A DNA stretch of 34,961 bases. Origin: Betaproteobacteria bacterium (lineage in GTDB: Bacteria; Pseudomonadota; Gammaproteobacteria; Burkholderiales; SG8-39). Where the stretch lies: positions 1 through 34,961 of the forward strand of contig SHXR01000047.1 of assembly GCA_009693235.1 (NCBI GenBank), in the 5' to 3' direction. Made by a program: the position numbers and the translations under genes. Below the pieces are notes generated by a model. It was given only the letters and a program-made list of their open reading frames with translations, did no database searches and had not been told where the DNA came from. Shown here in pieces: positions 1-8,026 of this stretch; position 1 is the first letter of the stretch, and each line of letters starts with the position of its first letter.

Positions 1-18
1 CCATCTCGCAACTAACGC

Positions 19-876
19 ATGAGCATCGCGTATGGTCGACTGCATTGGGAACTTAATCAGTGTTTCTTTAGGTATGACCCGGTAACCGGTGCGACTACGA
101 AATACATGGAGCCAAGCGGCATGGCGTTGGGGCTTCATTTCGACAAGAACGGTGATCTGCTGATCTCGCAGGATGCCGACAATATCGGCGGGCGCGCAGT
201 GCTGCGGAGAAACATTACGACCGACGTAACCATCGTCGTCGCGGATCGTTATCAGGGCAAGCGCTTCAACGGCGCGAACGACCTCACGACCGACGCGAAG
301 GGGCGCATCTATTTCAGCGATGCGCGTTACGCCGGTGAAGAACCCTTTGAGCTTCCCAATGCGGTCTACCGCATCGATACCGACGGCAAGGTCACGCAGT
401 TGGCCACTGATCTATTTCGACCCAATGGCATCGAAGTGTCACCCGATGGCAAGCGCCTTTATGTGGCGGCGGCGAATTTCAGACGTCTGCCGATCAATCC
501 GCTGGGGCCACATGAGGATCGCTTCGGCATTACCGCGGGTGGCGTCGCGGCGTACGATCTCGATGACAACGGCAATATTTCCAACGGTCGTCTCATATTC
601 CGGAACGACGAGCTCGCCTGTGACGGGATGACGATGGACCGCGACGGCAATCTCTACATCACCCAGCACAATGGCAATCCGAAAGAACCCAAAGGAGTGA
701 TTACCGTTCTCGACCCGTCCGGAAAAACGATTGAGCAGATTGCAGCACCGGAAGGCGTTCTCACCACCAACGTCGGATTTGGCCGCGGCAAGGAAGTTGA
801 CGTGCTCTATCTGAGCGCTGCATTGCCCTGGCGCTTGTACCGGATCAAGACGGTGCGACGTGGGCATTATTTTTGA
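19..876 (+). CDS. SMP-30/gluconolactonase/LRE family protein, N-terminus abnormal
   Basis: Six-bladed beta-propeller lactonase family (SMP-30/gluconolaconase/LRE-like), which hydrolyses sugar or related lactones with a bound divalent metal. The recognisable family blocks are FRYDPVTG near residue 17, a SGMALGLHFDKNGDLL strand, the FNGANDL metal-site block near residue 83, RPNGIEVSPDGKRLYV near 135, and CDGMTMDRDGNLYITQHNG near 200. The expected first blade with the EGPVW motif and its metal-binding Glu is missing: an in-frame TAA lies at 13-15, just before the start used here. Another frame in the first 54 bases reads EHRVW, which resembles EGPVW, so the real gene probably began upstream of the window and is frameshifted near base 50. 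Family assignment is solid; an intact enzyme is doubtful. Confidence 0.75.
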   Translation: MSIAYGRLHWELNQCFFRYDPVTGATTKYMEPSGMALGLHFDKNGDLLISQDADNIGGRAVLRRNITTDVTIVVADRYQGKRFNGANDLTTDAKGRIYFSDARYAGEEPFELPNAVYRIDTDGKVTQLATDLFRPNGIEVSPDGKRLYVAAANFRRLPINPLGPHEDRFGITAGGVAAYDLDDNGNISNGRLIFRNDELACDGMTMDRDGNLYITQHNGNPKEPKGVITVLDPSGKTIEQIAAPEGVLTTNVGFGRGKEVDVLYLSAALPWRLYRIKTVRRGHYF

Positions 877-909
877 GTTTTGGACTGCCCAGGACACCGA
901 GGAATGAAG

Positions 910-1650
910 ATGATGAAAACACCTATCGCCTTAGCCGGGCTGTTGTTGTGCTTTTCTGCCCACGCGGCGGAGATCACCGTGCTTTCCGGTGGCGCCATTG
1001 AACCAGGCCTCAAGGCTGCGGTGACGGCGTTTCAAAAGCAAAGTACCCATACCGTCAAGATCACGTTCAACACCACACCGCAGATCGCCAAACGCATCAG
1101 CGCAAGTGAACCCTTTGATGTGGTCATTGCCCCACCCGGTGCAATGAAAGAATTTGCGACAGCCAACAAGGTCGAGAGTGGCGGTGTCAATGTCGGGCGC
1201 GTCGGTATGGGTGTGTTGGTGCGGTCGGGCGCCCCGGTGCCGGAAATCGCGAATGCCGAGGCAATCAAGCGTGCCGTGCTCGACGCCGAATCGGTCGTCT
1301 TCAATCGCGCCTCGACCGGCCTCTACTTTGAAGGCCTGCTGAAGAAGATGGGCATCTACGAACAGGTTGAAGCAAAGACCACGCGCTATGCCGATGGGGC
1401 GTCGGTGATGGAGCATGTCCTGAAAGGGAAGGGTCGGGAAGTCGGCTTTGCGGCGATCACCGAGATCCTGCTCTACAAGGACAAGGGTATGAACTATGTG
1501 GGCCCGCTGCCTGCGGAGATTCAGAACTACACCGCCTACATCGCCACGCCAGTGAGTGGCACGGCTAACAAGGAAGCCGCCGTTTCGCTCGTGCAATTTC
1601 TTGCCGGGCCGGTCGGCAAGCCGTTGTTTGTCGCGGCCGGGATCGAATAG
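910..1650 (+). CDS. ModA-like periplasmic substrate-binding protein
   Basis: Extracellular solute-binding protein of the molybdate-binding (ModA) type, about 246 residues. The start MMKTPIALAGLLLC fits a GAGGA ribosome site six bases upstream; an ATG at 904 and a TTG at 880 are less likely. A Sec signal peptide ends around SAHAA. The mature protein opens EITVLSGGAIEPGLK, the usual first strand of this fold, and continues with FDVVIAPPGAM, a FNRASTGLYFEGLLKKMG block and a C-terminal VQFLAGPVGKPLF. Proteins of this subtype occur in catabolic loci without modBC partners, and no ABC permease follows here, so molybdate is not a safe ligand call. It follows the lactonase-like gene by about 30 bases and may be co-transcribed with it. 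Confidence 0.8.
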   Translation: MMKTPIALAGLLLCFSAHAAEITVLSGGAIEPGLKAAVTAFQKQSTHTVKITFNTTPQIAKRISASEPFDVVIAPPGAMKEFATANKVESGGVNVGRVGMGVLVRSGAPVPEIANAEAIKRAVLDAESVVFNRASTGLYFEGLLKKMGIYEQVEAKTTRYADGASVMEHVLKGKGREVGFAAITEILLYKDKGMNYVGPLPAEIQNYTAYIATPVSGTANKEAAVSLVQFLAGPVGKPLFVAAGIE

Positions 1651-1667
1651 CAAACCAATACTGATCG

Positions 1668-2630
1668 CTACTCCATCTTGATGCCGATCTTGGCCACGAG
1701 CTGTTTCCACTTTGCGGCGTCTTCAGCGATGAGCGCGCCGTATTGCTCGGGCGTGGTCGGGTAGGGTTCCAGCCCCATCTTGTTGAGCGTGTCGATCATT
1801 TCAGGCGTACCAAGCGTTTTGACGACTTCGCCATTGAGGCGGCGCACGATGTCAGCGGGCGTACCGGCGGGCGCCAGCAGTCCGAAATACGAAGCGAACT
1901 CGTAACCGGATAGACCAGCCTCGGCGGTGGTGGGGACATCGGGCAGACGTTGTAGCCGCGTGCGATGCCCAACCGCTAAGGCCTTGAGTTTGCCGCTTCG
2001 CACATGTTCGGTGTAGGTGACGATGGTGTCGATCATCACATCGAGCCGGCCGGCAAACATGTCCACCTGAATCTGGCTGGTGCCCTTGTACGGCACATGA
2101 AACAACTCGACGCCCGCGGCGGCATTGAACGCTTCCCCGGCCACATGCAGAAAATGCCCGATGCCGCTCGACCCGTAGGTGAGCTTGCCGGGCCGTGCTT
2201 TGGCGTACTGGATGAATTCCTGAAGAGAATTCACCGGCATCGCATTGCCCACCATCACGACCACCGGCGCGCCCGCCAACGCACTGATCGACGCGAAAGA
2301 TTTCACCGGATCGTAGGGAATCTTCGGCTGCAATGCGGGCTGGCTGGCGAGTGCGCCGGTGGTACCAAAGAAAATCGTGTAGCCATCGGCAGGCGCGCGC
2401 GAGGCTGCTTCCGCGCCGATCACACCGCCCGCGCCGCCGCGATTTTCCACATAGAACTGCTGGCCGAAAACGTCAGTCAGCCGCTGCGTCATCAGGCGAC
2501 CAAGCGTGTCAGTGTTACCGCCCGGCGGAAACGGGACGATCAGCCGGACGGGCTTGGTTGGATAACTTTGCGCCCATGCGCACGACCAAGCAATAGCGGC
2601 GGCGATCGCAAGAGCGGCTAGCTTGATCAT
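1668..2630 (-). CDS. Bug/TctC-family tripartite tricarboxylate transporter receptor
   Basis: Periplasmic receptor of the Bug (TctC) family, 320 residues, the normal family length. A signal peptide ends at AWA-QSYPTKPVR. Family hallmarks follow in order: IVPFPPGGNTDTLGR, VENRGGAGGVIGAEAA, DGYTIFFGTTGALA, a YGSSGIGHFLHVAGEAF block, and HVPYKGTSQIQVDMFAGRLDV. These proteins capture organic acids or related metabolites for TctAB-type permeases or for signalling. No tctA or tctB gene lies in the window, so this is an orphan receptor. It is convergent with the preceding ModA-like gene, with only 17 bases between the stops. Ligand unknown. Confidence 0.92.
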   Translation of the reverse strand: MIKLAALAIAAAIAWSCAWAQSYPTKPVRLIVPFPPGGNTDTLGRLMTQRLTDVFGQQFYVENRGGAGGVIGAEAASRAPADGYTIFFGTTGALASQPALQPKIPYDPVKSFASISALAGAPVVVMVGNAMPVNSLQEFIQYAKARPGKLTYGSSGIGHFLHVAGEAFNAAAGVELFHVPYKGTSQIQVDMFAGRLDVMIDTIVTYTEHVRSGKLKALAVGHRTRLQRLPDVPTTAEAGLSGYEFASYFGLLAPAGTPADIVRRLNGEVVKTLGTPEMIDTLNKMGLEPYPTTPEQYGALIAEDAAKWKQLVAKIGIKME

Positions 2631-2729
2631 GTGAGGCTCCTATTCCCGAGGATTGGTCGGCGACCGGCATTTGTCAAGGCGCGATAATATGCTGTCTACC
2701 GATTACTTTTTATTCGACAGGCGGATTCC

Positions 2730-3074
2730 ATCTCTACCAAACCCCCACCCGATAGCCGCAAGGCCCAGATCGATGCGTTGCTTCTCAAGCTCCCCGGTGT
2801 CAGCGCGAAAAAAGTCAATGGCCTGGATGCCTACTATGTGAGCGACAAGATGTTCGCGTGCATCAATGGCAATGGTATTGGTCTACGGTTGCCCGCCGCG
2901 ATGGCGATCGAACTGCATTTCTCGCGCGCGAATGTCGGCCCGTTTCAACCTTCCGGATTGGCTGCTTCGCGCGAGTGGATTCAGATCGACCGTGCGGATG
3001 CCACCGAGTACGCGCAAGACCTCGAACTCTTCGAGACCTCGCGTGAATTCGTGAAGACGGGGCGGGCACGGTAG
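2730..3074 (+). CDS. Small TfoX/YjbR-like hypothetical protein, possible ATC start
   Basis: Unrecognised small protein of about 114 residues. Blocks KLPGVSAKKVNGLDAYYV, DKMFACINGNGIGLRLP and REWIQIDRADATEYAQDLELF look like the TfoX N-terminal or YjbR/MmcQ-like fold; this is a weak pattern match. The reading frame is open from 2688. No ATG, GTG or TTG lies before TTG 2778, which would remove a plausible N-terminal helix (KPPPDSRKAQIDAL). An ATC at 2730 is preceded by AGGCGG at a spacing of five bases, so ATC initiation, or a mutated ATG, is suggested. A TAATAT at 2685-2690 could be a -10 element. The gene stands alone between a divergent Bug gene and a broken one. The coding reality is likely; the exact start is uncertain. 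Confidence 0.5.
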   Translation: MSTKPPPDSRKAQIDALLLKLPGVSAKKVNGLDAYYVSDKMFACINGNGIGLRLPAAMAIELHFSRANVGPFQPSGLAASREWIQIDRADATEYAQDLELFETSREFVKTGRAR

Positions 3075-3146
3075 GACAGATCACAACGGCAATGCGCCGG
3101 CGGCGCGGGTCGGGTAAGGTACGTCACATTCTGCCTGGAGGACGGC

Positions 3147-4109
3147 ATGCATCGCTCGTTCGTGGTCAAGCTGATGGCGGCGTGCTGCCTTGCCGCACCG
3201 ATGGCGCATGGTTTCGCGGACACTTTTCCCGTCCGGCCCATCCAGATCATCGTCCCGCTCACTGCAGGCTCGGTCCTCGACTTGCTCGCGCGCGCAATGG
3301 CCGAGGCGATGGGGCGGGCCACATCGCAATCGATGATGGTGTTGAATCGCGAGGGTGCTGGAGGCAGCATCGGCGCGACGCTGGTGGCGCGGGCGTAACC
3401 GGACGGCTACACGATCGCCTTCGGCGGCGACAGCGCGGTGACCGTCCAACCGCATGTCACGAAGAATATTGGCTATACGATCGATTCGTTCGACTATATC
3501 TGCCAGACCAATATCTCGCCCATCGTGATCGCGGTGGGCCCCAATTCGCCGTTCCAGACCTTCGCGGAATTCGTTGCCGCCGCGCGCAAGACCGCACGCC
3601 CACTCACCTACGGCACGACCGGTAACGCGCAGATTACCCATCTGGTCGGTGAGAGCATGGTGGTCGAAGGCGGATTGAAACTTGCGCATGTTCCGTTTCG
3701 AAGTGTGGCCGACATGAATGTGCAGACCATCAATGGCTCGGTGGACTTTACGATTACGCTGCCCAACATCCTCACGATTGGGCGTGGCGTGCGTGGGCTC
3801 GCGCTGGCCTCCGACGAACCGATGGAAGCGCTGCCCACCGTCCCGTTACTCGGCACGCAAGGCTTCAAGCGTTCGGTGATGTATAGCGTGCACATGATGT
3901 ATGCGCCGCGTGGTCTGCCACCCGAAACGCTCGGTTGGCTTCGCAAAACATGCGGGGAGGCCGCCAAATCAACTGCCTTTAAGACGATGACCGGCCGCAC
4001 GTTCACCATCCCGCGGCACATCGATGGCGCCGAATTCGCCACGATTGTGCGGAAGGACGCGCAAGAGCGGGGCGAGTTGATCCGCAGCATCGGATTGCAG
4101 GCCGAGTAG
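3147..4109 (+). pseudogene. Bug/TctC-family receptor interrupted by an in-frame TAA
   Basis: A complete Bug-family receptor of about 320 codons in one frame, interrupted by a single TAA at 3396-3398. The start MHRSFVVKLMAACC has a GGAGG five bases upstream and begins a signal peptide ending near HGFA-DTFPVRPIQ. The first part carries IVPLTAGSVLDLLAR and NREGAGGSIGATLVARA. The stop falls where the family has A-x-PDGYT, and PDGYTIAFGG resumes directly after it. The rest is intact (YGTTGNAQITHLVGES, HVPFRSVADMNVQTINGSVD) to the normal end. TAA is not a recoding codon, so this is either a nonsense mutation, probably from AAA or GAA, or a sequence error. A fragment starting at 3438 would be a gene-caller artefact. 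Confidence 0.85.
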
Positions 4110-4157
4110 CGGCCACCCGCGTATCATCCGCGGAACACATTTCTTGGAGCCCACGCC

Positions 4158-4787
4158 ATGGCCGTCGAGCCGATCGTATTGAGCGTCTTTACCGACTACG
4201 TTTGACCCTGGTGTTATCTCAGTACCGTGCGTATTGAAAAGCTGCGCCAGAATTACGAGATCGCTGTTGAGCTGGTGCATTTCCCGCTGCATCCGGAAAC
4301 GCCCGCCGAGGGCATGACGCTCGAAGCGCTCTTTGCCGGGCGCGCTGATCCGGCCACGCGCAAGGCGCGTCAGGACCGCATGACTGCCCTGATGAAGGAA
4401 GAAGGACTGCCATACGGCGATCGTACGCATACCTACAACAGTCGCCTCGCGCAAGAGCTTGGCAAGTGGGCCGATACGCAGCAAGGCGGCGAGGCGATTC
4501 ACGACGCGCTGTACAAAGCCTATTTCGTCGCGAAGCGCAACATCGGTGATATCGATGTGCTGGTCGATATTGCGCAGGCGGTCGGTTTGTCGGCAGAAGC
4601 AGCGCGCAAGGTGCTCGTTGAGCGTACGTTCAAGGTCGCCATCGATGCCGACTGGGCCAATTCAAGAAAAGTCGGCGTCACCGGCGTGCCCACGTTTGCA
4701 GCGGGCGGCTACGGCGTGGTCGGCGCGCAACCGTACGAGGCATTGGAAGAGTTGATGGTGACGGTGGGGGCGAAAAAACGGGGGTAA
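4158..4787 (+). CDS. DsbA/FrnE-family oxidoreductase, candidate selenoprotein (U-P-W-C)
   Basis: Thioredoxin-fold oxidoreductase of the DsbA/FrnE type, 209 residues if the TGA at 4203-4205 (residue 16) is read through. The ATG is preceded by TTGGAG at eight bases. The N-terminus VLSVFTDYV runs directly into (TGA)-P-W-C-YLSTVRIEKL. Relatives have CPWC here, so the TGA replaces the nucleophilic cysteine, the usual place for selenocysteine in redox proteins, and C19 would be the resolving cysteine. The cis-Pro loop VTGVPTF and the FrnE-like ending GAQPYEALEELM are intact, and no other stop occurs. A SECIS-like hairpin begins 14 bases downstream. Standard annotation would start at GTG 4227 and lose the active site. 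The alternative is a Cys-to-stop mutation in a decaying gene. Confidence 0.72.
4219..4237 (+). promoter_or_regulatory. Candidate bacterial SECIS hairpin in the DsbA-like gene
   Basis: Seven-base-pair stem (one G-U pair) formed by TCAGTAC and GTATTGA, with the five-base loop CGTGC. The loop starts 20 nt after the in-frame TGA, and its second base is G followed by U. From general knowledge, bacterial SECIS elements have a small apical loop with an early G, placed roughly 16-37 nt after UGA. The stem is only moderately stable. Its loop matches that of the hairpin in the UGSC gene. Confidence 0.55.
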
Positions 4788-4912
4788 GGGCGGGATTTGC
4801 ATAGCCGGAGAAATCAGGATCAATGTGACCTCGAGTCGCTCGCATGAGGCAGACTTCGCAGCGACCCCGATTCCCACTCCGATTCCCAGCCGCATAACAC
4901 AGCGAAACCTGC

Positions 4913-5959
4913 CTATACTACCCCCGGCCGCACCTCCCGCGTCAGTCGCTCCATCGTCGTGCAGCATTGCGCATGCGTTAGCGCACCGAACCGGCAAATG
5001 AAGATCGCCTCGGTGAAGCCAAGCGCAGCGTAACGCGCTATTCGTTCGACGGCTTGCGCGGGTGTGCAGATCAAGGTGCGCTTGCGAAAGACCGTACGGA
5101 GATCGCCGCCTTCGGCGAGCGCTTGGAGCAGCGACTCGTCGCCGGCATAGTTGCGGTCCCATTCCTGATGTTGCTGCACCTTTCTTAGTGCCCCGACGTG
5201 CTCTTGCAATGGGCCACGGGCCGTCGCGATCGCTGCGTCTTCCGTGTCGGCAAGATACGTCATGAAGGCGACGGTGCTTTGTCTTCGCTTGGCGTCATGT
5301 CCTGCGTTGGTGAACGCGATCTTGTAGGTGTCGTGCCTTTCCTCCAATGATTCGAAGCTCATTGGGTATTGATTCATCATCAGACGAAACCCGCCGGTGC
5401 CGATGCGCTCGAAGCCGGCGAGATCATTGGATGCGGCGACCCAGATCGGGATCTCGCGCTGGAGCGTGCGCGGCCACGGTTCGATGCGTGCAAATCGATA
5501 GAAGCGCCCCTCGTGTGAAAACGGTTCACCTTGCCAGAAACGTTGAATGATTGAGATGCTTTCAGTCAGCCGTTCGACCGTGTCGTCGCGGCTTACCCCA
5601 AACGCTTCGAATTCATGCGGTACGAAGCCGCGCGAGATGCCCAGGTCAAAGCGACCACCCGACAGGTGATCGACCATCGCGTAGTCCTCCGCCACCTGTA
5701 GCGGATGGCGGAGCGGCAGCAATGACACCGCAGTGCCCAATCGGATTCGCTTGGTTTCACGTGCCCACGCAGCGAGGATGATTGCAGGATTGGGCACTGC
5801 ACCACCGTAGTAGTGAAAATGATGCTCGGTCGTCATGGCACGGGCCCAGCCGAGGCGATCAGCCAAGCGTACCGACTCTGTCAGTTCCTCGAAGAACGTA
5901 TGCAGATTGGCCGCGAATCCGTCTCGATAGGTTGGCAAGTGGAAAAGAGAAAAATCCAT
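4913..5959 (-). CDS. LLM-class flavin-dependent oxidoreductase (luciferase-like)
   Basis: Luciferase-like monooxygenase, 348 residues, a TIM-barrel enzyme using reduced flavin to oxidise an organic substrate with O2. Visible family blocks are MDFSLFHLPTYRDG at the start, ARAMTTEHHFHYYGG near residue 39 (a typical active-site His pair), RLGTAVSLLPLRHPLQVAEDYAMVDHLSGGR near 75-105, LGISRGFVPHEFEAFG, and IPIWVAASNDLAGFERIG around 170. The C-terminal part (RTLICTPAQAVERIARYAALGF) is the usual quota-type ending. It is divergent from the Bug gene array on its right, with 87 bases between the start codons, which probably hold both promoters. Substrate unknown. Confidence 0.88.
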   Translation of the reverse strand: MDFSLFHLPTYRDGFAANLHTFFEELTESVRLADRLGWARAMTTEHHFHYYGGAVPNPAIILAAWARETKRIRLGTAVSLLPLRHPLQVAEDYAMVDHLSGGRFDLGISRGFVPHEFEAFGVSRDDTVERLTESISIIQRFWQGEPFSHEGRFYRFARIEPWPRTLQREIPIWVAASNDLAGFERIGTGGFRLMMNQYPMSFESLEERHDTYKIAFTNAGHDAKRRQSTVAFMTYLADTEDAAIATARGPLQEHVGALRKVQQHQEWDRNYAGDESLLQALAEGGDLRTVFRKRTLICTPAQAVERIARYAALGFTEAIFICRFGALTHAQCCTTMERLTREVRPGVV

Positions 5960-6046
5960 AGGAGATCCCGTTGGCGTCGGTTTTTAGTACGGCGATCGCT
6001 GCCGGGCGGTATATTGAGCTTGCCAGCGACTGCCGAGATTCATTTC

Positions 6047-7009
6047 ATGCGAATACTGCTTTGTGCCCTGATGCTGCTCGTCACGCCGATTGGCGGGCAG
6101 GCCCAATCGTATCCGGTGCGGCCGGTCCGCATCATTGTTCCGTTCTTGCCGGGCGGTGCGGTCGACATGATCGCGCGGGTGCTGGCACAGCGCTTGACCG
6201 AGCAGTTGGGGCAGCAGGTGATCGTCGAGAATCGGGCCGGTGCGAGCGGTGCGATCGGCAGCGATGCGGTTGCGAAGGCGGCGCCCGATGGCTATACGCT
6301 CCTCGTGCAGTCATCGACGCTGCTCATCAATCCCCTGATGGTGAAGTCCACACCCTATGAGGTGCAGCGGGATTTCACGCCGATTACCCAGCTTGGCTCG
6401 GTGCCGATGATTTTCGTTGCGCCTTTGAATCTGCCGGTGGTAAGTCTGTCCGAGTTCATCGCGCTGGCGCGCGCGAAGCCGAAGTCCCTGTCTTTCGGGG
6501 CCGCATCACTCGGTTCGCCCGGACACATCGCCATGGAAGCCATTCGCTTTGAAGTAAAACTAGAAATGCAGGTCGTGCCATACAAAGGCACGGCCGGCGT
6601 AATGAACGATCTTCTTGGCGGACACGTCTCCGGCACGATCGATGGGCTGCCTGCGTATCTGCCGCATGTGAAATCTGGGAAGCTCAAGGCGCTTGCTGTG
6701 ACGACGCTACAGCGTGTTGCATCATTGAAGGATGTGCCGACGGTGGCGGAATCCGGCATTCCGGGGTTCGATATGGTGTCGTGGTACGGCGTGTGGGGTC
6801 CGGCGAAGCTGCCCGCAGATTTGTTGCGCCATCTAGGCACCGAGACGGCCAAAGCGATTCGCTCGCCACAGGCCTTGGAGCGCCTTGGCGATCAGGGTTT
6901 TGAGCCGACGGGCACCACACCTGATCATTTCGCGGCCTATGTCGCGGCTGAAATTGGCAAGTACACGCGCCTGGTGAAGGATGCGAAAATCGCAGTGGAT
7001 GGGAATTGA
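6047..7009 (+). CDS. Bug/TctC-family receptor, first of a four-gene tandem array
   Basis: Bug-family periplasmic receptor of 320 residues. The start MRILLCALMLLV gives a clean signal peptide cut near GGQA-QSYPVRPVR; a longer frame upstream runs into the divergent monooxygenase and is unlikely to be translated. Family blocks: IIVPFLPGGAVDMIARVL, VENRAGASGAIGSDAVAKA, PDGYTLLVQSSTLLINP, FGAASLGSPGHIAMEAI, VPYKGTAGVMNDLLGGHV, and the C-terminal GTTPDHFAAYVAAEIGKY. It is followed after 20 bases by another receptor on the same strand. No permease genes are nearby. Confidence 0.92.
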   Translation: MRILLCALMLLVTPIGGQAQSYPVRPVRIIVPFLPGGAVDMIARVLAQRLTEQLGQQVIVENRAGASGAIGSDAVAKAAPDGYTLLVQSSTLLINPLMVKSTPYEVQRDFTPITQLGSVPMIFVAPLNLPVVSLSEFIALARAKPKSLSFGAASLGSPGHIAMEAIRFEVKLEMQVVPYKGTAGVMNDLLGGHVSGTIDGLPAYLPHVKSGKLKALAVTTLQRVASLKDVPTVAESGIPGFDMVSWYGVWGPAKLPADLLRHLGTETAKAIRSPQALERLGDQGFEPTGTTPDHFAAYVAAEIGKYTRLVKDAKIAVDGN

Positions 7010-7029
7010 AAGACAACCAGGAGCCTCAG

Positions 7030-8004
7030 ATGCGTTTTTTCCGACTCACAACATTCGCCGCGTTGATCAGTTCGGCCCTAGTGGGCGGCATGCAGGCAAT
7101 CGCGCAAGACTATCCAACCAAACCGGTACGAATCATCGTGCCTTACGCCATAGGTGGGGTCACGGATAATAGCGTGCGCACCATCGTAGAAAAGCTCGGC
7201 GTGCGCCTTGGCCAACAGGTCATCGTCGATAACCGACCCGGTGGCGGCGGCAATATGGGGACACAGCTTGTGGCGCAGGCGGCGCCGGACGGCTATACGC
7301 TGCTGCTCGGCTTTGACGGCAACTTCTGCGTGAGTCCGCATACGTATAAGAGTCTGCCCTTCGATCCGATTCGCGACTTCGCGCCGGTGACCAAACTGGG
7401 TGATGCGACGATCGTGTTGGTTGCGCATCCGAGTTTTCCGGCTAACACGCTTCCCGAGCTGATTGCGCTCTCCAAAAAGAAGCCCGGCAGCTTGTCGTTC
7501 GGCACTGCGGGGACCGGTCAGACCTCGCATGTGGTGGGCGAGTTGCTGAATTTCGAATCCGGCATCGACATGCTGCATATTCCCTACAAAGGTGGGGCGC
7601 CGGCGCTGGCCGATCTGATCGGCGGACAGATTCCGTTGGTCATGTCGTTCATTGCGGGGGCCGCGCCATTCGTCAAACAAGGTCGCGCAAAAGCGATTGG
7701 TGTGGCTTCGGCAAAGCGTGATCCGGCGATGCCCGATGTCCCCACATTCCTTGAAATGGGTTCGAAAGTGGAAGCAACTTCGTGGGTCGGCATCCTCGCG
7801 CCGGCCAAAACACCGCGACCGATTATCGATCGATTGCAACGCGAGATCGCGGCGGTACTGCAGGAAGCGGATGTGCGCACGCGCTATGCGGCATTGGGGA
7901 TGAATCCGGTCGGCAATTCGCCGGACGAATTCGGCGCCCAGATCCGCGCCGACTTCGCGAAGTGGGAGCCCGTGGTGAAGCGGGCGAAGATTCAAGCCGA
8001 ATAA
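7030..8004 (+). CDS. Bug/TctC-family receptor, second in array
   Basis: Bug-family receptor of 324 residues. ATG 7030 is preferred over 7006 because AGGAG lies six bases upstream and the protein then opens with a standard signal peptide (MRFFRLTTFAALISSAL) ending around AIA-QDYPTKPVR. Motifs: IIVPYAIGGVTDNSVR, VDNRPGGGGNMGTQLVAQA, PDGYTLLLGFDGNFCV, FGTAGTGQTSHVVGELL, HIPYKGGAPALADLIGG and a terminal AKIQAE. The sequence differs clearly from its neighbours outside the motifs, so the array was not made by a recent duplication. A long open frame on the opposite strand here is a shadow. Confidence 0.92.
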   Translation: MRFFRLTTFAALISSALVGGMQAIAQDYPTKPVRIIVPYAIGGVTDNSVRTIVEKLGVRLGQQVIVDNRPGGGGNMGTQLVAQAAPDGYTLLLGFDGNFCVSPHTYKSLPFDPIRDFAPVTKLGDATIVLVAHPSFPANTLPELIALSKKKPGSLSFGTAGTGQTSHVVGELLNFESGIDMLHIPYKGGAPALADLIGGQIPLVMSFIAGAAPFVKQGRAKAIGVASAKRDPAMPDVPTFLEMGSKVEATSWVGILAPAKTPRPIIDRLQREIAAVLQEADVRTRYAALGMNPVGNSPDEFGAQIRADFAKWEPVVKRAKIQAE

Positions 8005-8026
8005 TATTTTCGAGACAGGCCGAGAT

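Noticed and set aside
3396..3398. Recoded stop in the Bug receptor
   Set aside because: TAA is not used for Sec or Pyl, and the position is not a conserved Cys.
4117..4133. CCGCG/CGCGG hairpin after the broken Bug gene as a terminator
   Set aside because: Only five pairs and no T run; too weak to support.
4226..4787. Short DsbA-like protein starting at GTG 4227
   Set aside because: It would begin inside the thioredoxin fold without the active site, with no ribosome site, while the upstream ATG has one.
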